Assembly (NCBI RefSeq): GCF_002234675.1
Contig: NC_019869.2
Span: forward strand, 14,241,015-14,305,014
Source: Oryzias latipes
Taxonomy: Eukaryota > Chordata > Actinopteri > Beloniformes > Adrianichthyidae
DNA length: 64,000 nt
Direction of reading: 5' to 3'
Below the pieces are notes generated by a model. That model had not been told where the DNA came from. It searched no databases and saw only the letters and a program-made list of their open reading frames with translations. Within the stretch, counting starts at the first letter, position 1; each line of letters opens with the position of its first letter. This document shows positions 33,887 through 44,900 of the stretch, one piece after another. Both the position numbers and the translations under genes were made by a program.

Positions 33887-34855
33887 AGCACATGCAGCTA
33901 AAATGTTTTTTGAATAGATCGTTGGAATTGCAACCTAAAGTTAAAATTCTTTTTTGTGAATGGTAGCATATAAATTATGAAAAATAAAACATTATATGTT
34001 TTTGTTTGTAGATCTGCTCTCTGAGATCTAGGACAGAACCAGCTGTGGAACCAGCAACCACCTGTGAGTCCTGGACGGGTTTGGAAGCCATCGTAACCTT
34101 TGTTTTTTGTGCGCCACCAGCAGGTTCCGCATTAATGCAGACCTGAATCTGGATCAGACGCAGGCCGTGGTGCTGCTCAGGCTCAGCAGCTCCGTCAGGA
34201 TCCATGGAGGAACCGCACAAGAGCATTTGTCGGCTTTCATTTCTGGAGGTGTCAAAGTTGCTCTCAGGATAAATGAGACGATCAGGTGTTATTGAAAGAT
34301 GACAGATATCCAGTATGAAAGACATCCGTGACATTTTCTTGTATCCAATTAAGACTCCTCGCCGCCAGTCACGGTGGCATTTCTTGATTATTGCTCACCT
34401 GTGTGCCCCCCCCCCCCCATAGCCCCTAAAGCAGATGGAGAGCAGGTAATGGATTTATGAGGGAGCTGATACAGGCAGACGGACGCTCCATGTTCCTCAC
34501 CCTCTCTCAGAGTTATTTGTGAGCACCATCTGCTGGAGGAGCATCAATAATCATTTCATGTCTGGACTCTCTTTCCTGTAATCATCATGTCTGTCTGGAA
34601 TGAATCATTAGTTTTATAAAGAGCAAAATAATACAGTGGACAAAAGTATAAGATTTGATGACGTTTATTTTGAAAAGACCCTGATAACATGCTTTCTCCG
34701 TTTTTACAGGAATTCCTTTAAAAGCGTCTTTATGGTATTTCAGTGGATATGACTATAATGTGGAGTGTGCAGAACAACATACATGTTTACAAACCAATAA
34801 CTTCATATAAATACAGGCAAGTCTGGTCATGGCCACTTCATGAGCTTAAGGTTTC
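33887..34855. other. Gene-free interval
   Basis: Nothing supported. A poly(C) run lies near 34407-34420. The 119-codon minus frame (33975-34334) lacks any recognised motif. Confidence 0.4.
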
Positions 34856-35284
34856 TCAAAGTCCCACTCCGATAATCTTTTGATCTAATCTTTTCAAAGC
34901 GTTCCCAGCGTTCTTTTTATTATGATTGTCATTTTTAACCAAAATTGAAAAACCTGTGTCATTTTCTAGGACATAGTTTCTGCAGAGCAGCAGGAGTTCA
35001 TTAGAAATTCACCTTTGAGTTATGGGCGGGTCTCGGAGTAAACCCGCTCCCACCTTCCATCACCTACCTGTTTAAACCCTCTCCCGCTATTTTACAGCCC
35101 CTCACAACCCCAACCCAACAAATTCTGCATTTCTTGTCTGCTCCCGATTCCTGATTTGAACAAAGAAATACTCAGAAATGCAATTTGAAGCTTAGTTTTC
35201 TTTATATCCTCAGTCATCAGAAAAATGCCACAAGAACATGTTAAACACACCAAAAACATCATTTTCAGCAGAGTGGGTCTTTAG
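34856..35284 (-). mobile_element. TIR family A, inverted copy
   Basis: Starts 'aaagtcccactccgataatc' (the right end inverted), runs through 'aggacatagtttctgcagag' and 'cagcaggagttcattagaaa', and ends 'gcagagtgggtcttta'. Both termini are present, in opposite orientation to the 5826 and 41715 copies. Confidence 0.75.
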
Positions 35285-35388
35285 AGGAAAGCTTCAGGAA
35301 AAAACCTCTACATCTTCTGACCAGCTCCTCTTTGGGTATTGATCTGTTCAGTTCATTGGAAACTCATCAAACCAATCACTACCTACCA

Positions 35389-35550
35389 CCCACCGTGGTG
35401 CAGCGGTAGGGCGGTCGGCCTCTGATCGGAGTTTGATTCCTGCCATGTGTCAAAGTGTCCTTGAGCAAGACACCAAACCCCACCTTGCCTCTGGTGGAAG
35501 GTTGGGAACAGTGTTTGGCAGCTGAGCTGCCACCAGTGTGTGAAAGTAGT
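35389..35550 (+). mobile_element. tRNA-derived SINE, partial
   Basis: Head 'cgtggtgcagcggtagggcg', degraded B box AGTTTGATTCC, then 'gtgtccttgagcaagacacc' and 'tgcctctggtggaagg', matching the SINE at 27655-27900 on the opposite strand. The 3' tail is missing. Confidence 0.75.
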
Positions 35551-36520
35551 AAACAAAGCTCAAGCATGTTTGATGCTTTTAGGAAACGTCTTTAAGGAGG
35601 AACGAGGTGGACCAGCGACACCAAAAGGTTCAAGTCTGGAGTCGTCTTATTGGTAAATAATGACGGTTCACTATAACAGTCAGGCTTTTATCTGCAATGA
35701 AGGGCAGGAACAAAGATTTAGCGCTTGTTAGATCTCACTGTGATGTCCAAGAGGCAAGAATCAAATGAACGTTTAAAAAATCCAGTTCTGGTCCTCTCCT
35801 GTCAGATCCAGTTAACTTTGAGTCTAAAGTCCTCATCTCTGTGAGACACTTTACCTTCGTTTCCTCCAAAACAAATAATAATCTCACAATATTTACATTA
35901 TAAAATTGTATTTCAGCTGTAAAAAAAAGGCAGAGATTTTTGCTACCGAAGCTACGCAGCCAATCAGAGCAAAATGGAGAATAATGGCGAGCAGGAGAGC
36001 AACGTCTAGCCAGCAGAGTAGCTCTGAGAGATTAAATGAACTCCACAGTGTCTGAGGTTTCAGCAGCCCATCTGCATCCAACAACAGCAGCTAACATGCT
36101 CCAAATGGCACCTTATTTATTTATGATGGTAACATGCTAATGTTTTACAGTTGTGTGCAAAGGTTAGGCCTCCCTGTGTTCAGCAAAATTGAGAATCCTC
36201 TTATTTTGAAAGGTTTAGGTAATGCAGAAATACTTCCTACATTTGCTAAAAGATAGAAAATGGAGCCATGCTGCTTGAAATCAGCATAAAATACATAGTG
36301 AATCGAGTCTGAAAAAAATCTTGGCCTTAGATCAACCCCTCAGAAGGTCCCAGATTGCATCTAATCAGTTTTGGAATTATTAGAGGTCACAGCAGCTAGT
36401 TGAGATGATTTTGTGTGTTTCTGGTAATTGCAGAAATCTTGTGTTGCCGTCACCTTTAGCTTCTGCTATGATAAGACGCGACACTAAAGCAAACTTTATG
36501 ATGAACACACAACTTTTTCA
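35551..36520. other. Gene-free interval
   Basis: Nothing recognised. Confidence 0.45.
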
Positions 36521-36747
36521 CCCCTTAGCAAAAAGTACTCTCTTTAAGTGTACTACAAGTATACTTAGTCTATAATAAAAGTAAGGCACTATACTTGAAG
36601 TACACATTTTATCTTTATATTGTAAACTTAAAATGTTCCACTTGAATCTGAAGAAGTATTTATCTATACGGTACTTCCACTACACATATATGATCTAAAG
36701 TATACTTTTACTTATACTTATTTCAAGTGTACTTTTTTGCTAAGGGG
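36521..36747. mobile_element. AT-rich MITE with CCCCTTAGCAAAAAGTA ends
   Basis: Left end CCCCTTAGCAAAAAGTAC and right end GTACTTTTTTGCTAAGGGG are inverted repeats. The interior is rich in AAGTATACTT-like palindromes. 227 bp, non-coding. Confidence 0.85.
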
Positions 36748-37592
36748 CTATTAGCTGCAGTTTGACAAAAAAAAGAAATAATAACAAGCAAAACAAAACA
36801 ATAAACAAGGACAAAATAAAACCTGTACCGTTGAGTGCACATTTGAAACAAAACATTTTCATGCCAGAAGCATTGACAATTATGGCACCACAGAAGAAGA
36901 AACAGTGCCAGGTGGAGAACAGAAATGGGGATTTCAAAATAAAATTTGCTTTCTTTCTGTCTAAAGATTCAAAACTTACAATCTGCATTGAATGTACAGG
37001 GACCTCTGCTGGCAGAAAAAAGGAGAAGGCAAATTTCATTTCAGTAACATGAATGGGATTTGTGTGAAAACTCAGCTACCAATAAAGTTGACCTTATATT
37101 TAAATTCCCTTTGAAACCTAAAGTAGTTAAAATAAAGATTTTTTTGGGGGAACAGCAATTATTGCATTATTGGAGGAGGGGTTCTTTTTCTGTGGAAATT
37201 TGTATGCTAACACTAAAAGTAACACTTTTAATTTTGATTATTTACACAGAAAAAAGGAGGTTGACTAACTTTTGTGCTTCTGAAGCAAAAGCTAACGAGT
37301 GGTTTCAGTTTCCCCAGCAGGTTTGTGAAATAATCCACAGCAAGAGTTTGATTTTTGAGCAGCATGATTGGATTTTCTCAGTACATATCAGTAACAGCGT
37401 CTGAACATTTCATGTTTGATTGCTTAACACTGAAAAAAAAAGAAAAAACACACACACACACACAAGGTTTTCTAAAATCTGAGCACACAAAAGCAAAACT
37501 ACCCTAGAAAGGGTTGAGATTTTCAGGGTTACGACCACTGACTGCACGAGAACTGGATAGAGTGACCCCCCAGCAGGTGGTCTCACATCCAA
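36748..37592. other. Gene-free interval downstream of trak1
   Basis: AT-rich. Opposed frames at 36740-37404 are chance. A short CA run is near 37450-37464. Confidence 0.4.
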
Positions 37593-37871
37593 CGTTCAAA
37601 ACCTTTGATTGACAGATTTTGTGTAGCCCACTTTTAAGTGGTAGGGGGTGTAGCCTACCAACAAGCTCACTCCCGACTGGTGAGAGCAGTTGCCATAGAA
37701 ACGATGACTCAGACCAACTCGGACCAATTACTGGTTACTGATGTTGTCTGGCTCCAATATGGCGGCATCCGTACTGTAGAAAACTTCCTTTTGTTGGAGT
37801 CAGAAGTCTGACATTTTCTATGGATAACGTCAGACTCACTCTCTCACTCCAGCTCCCATATACAGTCAATG
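37593..37871 (-). mobile_element. TIR family B, partial inverted copy
   Basis: Contains 'tttgattgacagattttgtg', 'gagagcagttgccatagaaa', 'tggctccaatatggcggc' and the terminus 'tatacagtcaatg'. It lies about 140 bp beyond the trak1 stop codon, possibly within the trak1 3' UTR. Confidence 0.7.
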
Positions 37872-38008
37872 ACTCCTACCCTGTGTTTGTTTTTGTGTAG
37901 TTGGAGTATGATGTGGGGGTTGGTGGTGTCACATGGAGCTCTTTGTCAGTCCACGTTTCGGTTCCTCCTCACCTTCCTGGCTGTCCTCACAGCCAGAGGA
38001 GGTCCAGG

Positions 38009-38594
38009 CTACGGCTGTGGCCCCGGGCCTTTCATAGCCATGCTGGCTGACACCATGGCTGGGTAACTTCTGTTCCTCCTCATTCTGTCCGGAGCAAAAG
38101 GCGAGCTCGACCTGCGGAGCCCCCCCAACGGCCCTAGTATGGGCCCGGGACTCATGGCCCTGCCCCCTGGAGCCCCCGCCACTCCTAGGCGCTTCACCTT
38201 GTCCAGCAGGTTGAGGTTATGGACGCTTACACTGACATCCGTCTGGCTCTCACAGTCCCGCCCTCTCTGTCTGCCTCGTGCCCCCCCCGTCACTTCCTTC
38301 AGGATGGATCGAGCCGGCTTGGATGCGAGGAAGTTGTCATAAGAGGGGCTTTTGAAGTCGAACCCGCTGGAGGAGGCAGCTGAGATGGCCGGCCGGGTGG
38401 GGGAGCTCGGAGGGGTGGGGGGACGCAGAAAGTCAGGGTTGGGTGCTCGGATTGGAGCGACGGAGGTGCTGAGCAGGACTCCTCCACCTCCCTGACTGTG
38501 CTCCTGGCTCTGGTGGTACATGGCTGCAGAGATGCCCCTCTCCTGGAGCAGACGAACCAAACCCAGTGAGGTGCTGGTGGTGCGAGTTGCATCT
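38009..38594 (-). CDS. trak1: trak1 exon 18 (last coding exon)
   Basis: Acceptor GTCCACACAG. It encodes TSTSLGLVRLLQERGISAAM, then Pro/Ser-rich sequence, FKSPSYDNFLASKPARSIL, ESQTDVSVSVHNLNLLDKV and MRRNRSYPAMVSASMAMKG, ending PGPQP-stop at 38009-38011. The extra C-terminal residues I recall in mammals are absent. Confidence 0.95.
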
Positions 38595-38916
38595 CTGTGT
38601 GGACAAAGACAGTTTCTGAAACACTAAGTCGACACCGTTACAGATTCCCAAAGCTCTGTGTAGCGTCTTGCCTGAGGTTTGTTGAGGACTCAGACGGGCG
38701 GAGGCTGAGTCTGCGCGGAGTGCAGGGAGTGCCAGTGGGCGTGGCCAACAACGAGCTGGTCATCACACAGGAGGAGGCGGCAGGAGTTGGATTCAGACTA
38801 CAGCAGTTATAGGAAGAAAATGGTGTTGTTTTTTTAAATAAAAAAATTCTAAAAATTTAATTTTTGTCATTTTTGGGTGGAGTAAACCTGAACAGGTCAC
38901 CAGTCTGTTGCAGGGC

Positions 38917-38970
<54 letters not shown>

Positions 38971-41900
38971 GAAGCACACACTCCAAGGGGCAATTAAGAC
39001 ACACAAATGAACCTAAGTAGAATGTCTGTAGACTGTGGGAGGAAGCCAGACAAAGCCGACACATGCACGTGGAGAACATGCAAACTCCACGCAGGGGCTC
39101 AGCTGGAACCAGGACTTTCTCACTGTGAGGTTAGAGTGCTAACCAGCATACCACCATGCAGTCCCAAATTCATGTTGTGTAGCTTCTAATTAGGCAAAGG
39201 TTACAGATAAATAAACGCATGGATTACAGATGATTCAGCAGCTGCGGGGCCGCCTTCATACCTGGGCGTGACCTGCGTCTGCTCGTCTGTTGGGTGGAGA
39301 ATCCGGCAGGTGGTGAAGGTGTAGGTGGAGCTGGTGTGAGGCATACATTTGCCGGGGAAGTATGCAGCTGGAAGTCATGCCAAAGCAGAAGACAAATCAG
39401 TTTTTGGTTTCACAAAGCAGCTACAGAACTGACTATTTGTATGTTATCAATGTGGAAATAGTTTTTAAAAAGTCTTTTTTTTTGGTTTGTGAACAAAACT
39501 GAATAAGCAGCACATCAGATGATTCTTTGTCATTTGCTGAACCTTTCTGTCAGATGTTTTTATAAAGCTGCAGGGTTTGGTGGATGATGATCCTCGGACT
39601 GACGCTCGAGCAGAAAATTCCTAGTCTTTCACATCCGAACGTCAAGACTTTGGACAGACGACCAATCAATTCCTCTGCTTTCAGAAGAATCTGACCGCTT
39701 TATCTCTGCAAAGAGCTCAGGTTTGATCCTGCTGCTTCTTTCCTGACCATCAATAAACACGTGCAGCTGGAGGTCCTCCCAGCATCCCATATACTCCCAC
39801 ACAGATGACTCTGTGCTGTCTTTTCTTGACATTTCAGATTTTTTGAAGATTTAAAGCCTGGAAATGGCCTGCATCGTGTGTTCATCTGTAAATTTCTGAT
39901 CTTACAAATCCTTCTCTTGATGGTTTCATCCCATCTTTTCTTGATGAGCTGCTGTGAGGAGGACGTCCTTTCATCCAACTGTGGTGCTGGACATCCAGAC
40001 CGTTTCATGCTTCGGTTGCATCGATCGCAGAGATTTTCTGCAGCTTAAAGCAGCATTTTTTATGTGTTCTGAAACCATTTGGGTTAAAGGCAAAACAATT
40101 TTAAACTAAACACTTTGATTTGATTTACCACTGTAAAATCGTTTAAAAAGAAGGAATCCTGTCACGGTTTTGTGTTTTTGAGTTAAAAATAATATAAGAC
40201 AACCATGTTCTAAGAGGCTGTTCTGGAAGTCATTCAGAGCTCTTGTGTCTCTCAGAGCTGTAGTGAAATAAATTCACATGAAACTGCAGAAAAAGCAATT
40301 TATAGTTTGCCTGTTTACAATTTTTCTCGCCTGTTTGTGTTTCTGTGCATAAAGAAAAAACTCTGAAACTGACAACTGAAACATTAAGCTAAACGGAGAA
40401 AGAAAAAAGATCCATGGAGGCATCGTTTAGGATTAAAGTAAACACTGGTTTTAAATCAGCTAAACTTCCTCTCTGGAGGGTTAAAGAAAAACTGAGAGCA
40501 GATTGTTGATGAGCGAGTCCTTTCTCACCCAGTGCATCTGTGTTGCTGAGATGAGGCGACGGCGATGGGGATGCTGGAGAAGGAGGAGCGAGGCGAGGTG
40601 GAGGCTGCCCTGAGCTGGTCTCAGTCGGGTCAGAAGAGGGGGGCATGGCTGGAGAGACTGAAGCTGATGAGGTGGGCAGGTTCTGAAAGTACTGCTCTCC
40701 GGGTTCGTCCTCCTCCAAGCCGCCCCACGGCTGCACCTGCAGATGACAACCTGAACTTCAGGGTCTGAACCGGCTGGAGCTTTAGCCCGGAAACAGCGGA
40801 GGACAGGCTTCACCTGTTCCAGCTCCAGCTCCAGGGGTCTGTAACCTTTGGGAACGACTCCTGGCCTGGCGTCCAGAATCACCCCGAGGTGAGGCTGCGC
40901 TAACTGCTGCCAGTGGTGCAGCGTGGCGGACCCTGAAGGACACACACCAAACAGAAGAACAGGAAGACATTTTGAAGCTCACCTGGAACGCGTTTACTTC
41001 ACACAAAGCTTCTTCTTGGAGGATCGTTTTCCATGGACCCCAACTCCTTATTTCAATTTCATTTTTTTCTTTTTAAAGCAATAGAACTCTCTTTCCTGAA
41101 GCATTTTCTGAGAATTTAAATGTCTCTTTACTTTTTAAGAAACCAAACACAAGTTTAATTCATAAAAATCTTCCACTTTAAGACCCAAGCTAAAATTTGA
41201 GCTAACCCTCTACACTTGTAGTCAAAGGGTTCCAGTTAAGCAGAATAAACTACTGTGATAATAGAACCCACAAGGTAATGTGGATGCAAGTTTCAGGGAA
41301 GAACAGACATGTACCAAATGAAAACTGAAGGAGGAAAACTAAAATAAATGGATGACTGAACTCAAAGATCTCATAAAAATTCAAACTAAAGCAGCCAGAA
41401 AAAGTAGAAACCTACAACTTGACAAACGCCTAAAGAATGACTGTTTCAGGGTTAAAATGGGGTTTTGATGAGCACACAAATGTATTTGGTTATGATGACA
41501 ACAAAGAACCAACAAATGAGACACAAGTCATGAAGAGTAAATAAAAACGTGAAGTAAAAAAAGAAGAAAAGGAGTGAAGTTGAAAAGGTTTTTATTAGTT
41601 GGTTACAACATAGCCAGAAAGAAATAATGAAGGGAGATGAAAAAGGGAGAGAAATTTCAATAACAATAAAAAACAACACATTTTTAATGATTTACATTAA
41701 AAACCTAAACTTGGTGGATGAGATTGTCTGGTTTTGACGTTGTTTTAAAAAAACAACTTAACGTGTTCCTGTGGCGTTTTTCTGATGATGAAGGACATTT
41801 ATAAAGAGAATTAAGCTTTAAATTGCATCTCTGAGTATGTATTTTTTCAAACCGATGTAAATCAGGTGCAGACGAAAAAATGCCGTTAGACGAAGAGCTA

Positions 41901-44900
41901 ATTGGGGAGTAGAAAATACTCTGGGGAGGGGAAGGGCAGTGGGGTTGCTCCGCGCTATCAGGCCCGCCCACAACTTGGAGGTAAATTTCTAATAAACTTC
42001 TGCCATTCTGTAGAAACTATGTCCTAAAAAATTACACAGTTTTTTTTCACATTTTGGCTAAAGATGGCAAAATCATAATTAAAAGACCACTGGGAACACT
42101 TTGACAAAAGATCAAAAGATGATCAGAGGGACTTTCATAGCTACTGAATGTAAGACTAATTACAACCACAAGGGGCGAGCAAAACCCAGCTGTGAACCTG
42201 TGGGAGAGCAAACATGGATGCAGTCAAAAAGGTAAACATAGAGGGGAAATGTGAATCACAGCCACTCTCTGGGCTGCGTGTCTTTGCAGTAGCTGCCCGA
42301 CTTGTTCATGAGAGACCAGAGGGAGTTAAAGAGCATCAGTGAGAGAGGCCGTTCCTTCTTCTCCCTCGCGCTCCTCCTCTTCCTGCTGCCAGCACGGTCT
42401 CTGGCCCACCTCCTTCCTCTCTCCCTCTCTATCACAGCCCCGGTCCTCTTGGCCCACCCCCATCCCCTCTCCCCCCCCTCCCCAAGCAGTCGGCAGTGCC
42501 GGCTGTCAGGCCTACTCTCCTCGCTGGCCCATCCCCGCTTGCTCCCCTTTTTGGCTGCGACCCCGCGGCGCTGCTCTCCCTCCCAGCTTCTCTCCAGGGT
42601 GCGGCTTTTCCCGCTTTCCCCCTCACCTTCAAGCGGCTTCACAATCTGGAGCTTGTCTGGGAGGTAGGGCCCCCGCGAGGCCCACAGGTGGAGGTTCCCC
42701 AGGGACATGATGCTGTCGGACGGGGTCAGGACGCTCTCCTGCAGCCCCACCTGTCCTCCTTGCCGCCTCTCTCGCTCCTCCTCAAAGAAGCGCCTCTCGC
42801 TCAGGTTGTTCTGGCGGCGCAGAGAGAGGCGGCGCAGGGCTACCCGAAGGTCCTCGGCGCCGCTCGTCTTCTTGTCCAGGTTCTTTGCACTGTTGGCACA
42901 AAACCAAAATAATGAGAAGAAGTTCTGCCTCCTCCACGTGACCTTTCCTCTCCCCGTCACCTGTCCTGGTTGGACGCTGTCTCCATGAGGATGCTCTGCG
43001 TTCGGTTGTCAAGGGTAACCCCGTCTCCGCTGATGTCCCCGCCGTACACAGAGGAGTGGGGCGTGGAGTGCCCGCTGGACTGGGGCGACGTTCGTGCCGA
43101 CAGGGACTGGTTTGAGCCTGGGATGCCGGTTGGAGTCTCAGAGCGCTGACGCACCGCCTGGTTTATGTTCTTCACCGTCTCGAAAACGCGCTTCCGATGA
43201 ATCCTGCGGACACCGAAGGTCAGCTCCTTCTCCACTGGCTCAGGTAGCCAAGCTCTGAAACTGCACTCACTTCTGTTCTTCACACTCCGGGTCCTCAAGG
43301 CTCAGCTCCTTCCTCATTGTTCCCTCAATCTCAGCAGCCAGAGAATCCTGCAGCACCAGAGACCCTTTAGAACAAGGAAGACGTGGACAAACTCTTACAA
43401 ACATGAAAGCTGCACCCCCTAACCATTGGGAACAGCCCCAGAGGGTGATAGCGTCGAGGCGTCCCTGCGGGGTAGCTTCTGTTCCTCAGGTTCTTCAGCT
43501 CCTCCTGAGCTTCATGCAGCATCTCGATACACTCCGAGTACTTCTCCTCCAGCTCCTGCAGCTGTTGAATCACACCTGTCAGTGACCAACCTGCGGGGGG
43601 GAATCAATCCACAAACACGGCACCTACCTCTGCGGTGAGCTGCCTCTGAGCGTCTTTAGCTGCCAGCAGATGTTGGGAGAGCTCCTCATTTTCCACAGCG
43701 TACTGCACAGACGTTTTAGTTTTCAGCGCCAGCTTCTTCAAAAGACACAGGGGAGGAGAGTGCAAGCATACTCACGGATTTGGCCTTTTTCTGCAGATCT
43801 ACTATCTGAGAGAGGAGGTGCGTTATCTCCTCCTGCTGCCGGGATGCATCCTCAGTTTTACGAGCCAGCTCCTCGGCTATGACGGAGATTTGCAGGCTGG
43901 ACAGCCCTGGAGGGAAAGGGGATAGTCAGGCTGCGGTGGAAGGGAAAGAAACACTCAAAAACAGGGGTAAGCAGAGACGTGTCACACCGTCACCTGCTCT
44001 GCTGCACTTTCACACTGCGCTCTAAAGTCTGTGCAGCATCTCACTCTTACACCGACTACTGAAAAAATCTTGAAGCAGAAAAACACCTAAAGTTCTCGAT
44101 GAGTAATGTTTCCCTGCCTGTTAATACTTCAACCCTTCATTTCTGTTCCCAAAATAACCCTAAGGAGGAAGTACCAAATGTTGAAGTTCCTAAAAAGTCC
44201 ACTGGTTAAAGACAAGCAAGCTCTCATCCCTAACTGCCATTTTTGGAAAGTTCTTAAAGTGGGCGAAGCAAATCCTGGTGGGTGTGTCAGTCCCCACAAA
44301 ATTTTGGATTGTACAGAATCAAATCAAAGACTTTTCTTCTGCTGGAAATGGCTCTGGATTCATCGTTAATGAGCGTCTGTCTGTGAGAAAATTTGCCTTA
44401 TTTTTGATTGGATAATTTTGAAACTTTCAACCTTTTGACTTCACCTCCTGTTTTTGGTTTTGCTGTATTTTGTGTTTAGTATAGGACCAGTCCATTAATA
44501 CACGACAAGTTGAAAAGTGCTGTGAGGAAGGGCAGTTTGCAATGTAACCACTGGGTGGCTTAATGCATCAAATGTCAATGGGTTCACATTTACCACCTAA
44601 TCAAACACAGCCAGGTAAAGTCATCATTGTTTGAGGTCAAAATTGTGGGTAAAAGGGGGCGAAGTCTTCTGAGTGAATTTTTCTTTTAGTAACGCTTCGA
44701 CACGATCGAACAACCGTCTATCTTCCAGATAAAAAAAGTGAAGTTAGTGAAGATTTTCCCTAAAAAATACCTCATCCCTATTCATTACAGAACAGAGGAT
44801 GACTTCTCCAAACCTGTAATTTGAAAAAAATAAATTAAAAAAAAGCTGGTAATGCTTTGAAAATAGTTAAAGGGTAAGTTGGGGAGTGTCTTTAAATTGA

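Noticed and set aside
33772..33966. 64-codon frame similar to the minus-strand frame at 28038-28220
   Set aside because: Both are readings of the same TTAA MITE; the similarity is from the repeat.
38139..38812. Plus-strand frames near the end of trak1
   Set aside because: They are antisense shadows of trak1 exons 17-18.
42256..43012. Long frames on both strands, up to 234 codons
   Set aside because: On the minus strand the true coding part is trak1 exon 13 (42627-42889); the rest runs through a GC-rich intron. Plus-strand frames are shadows.
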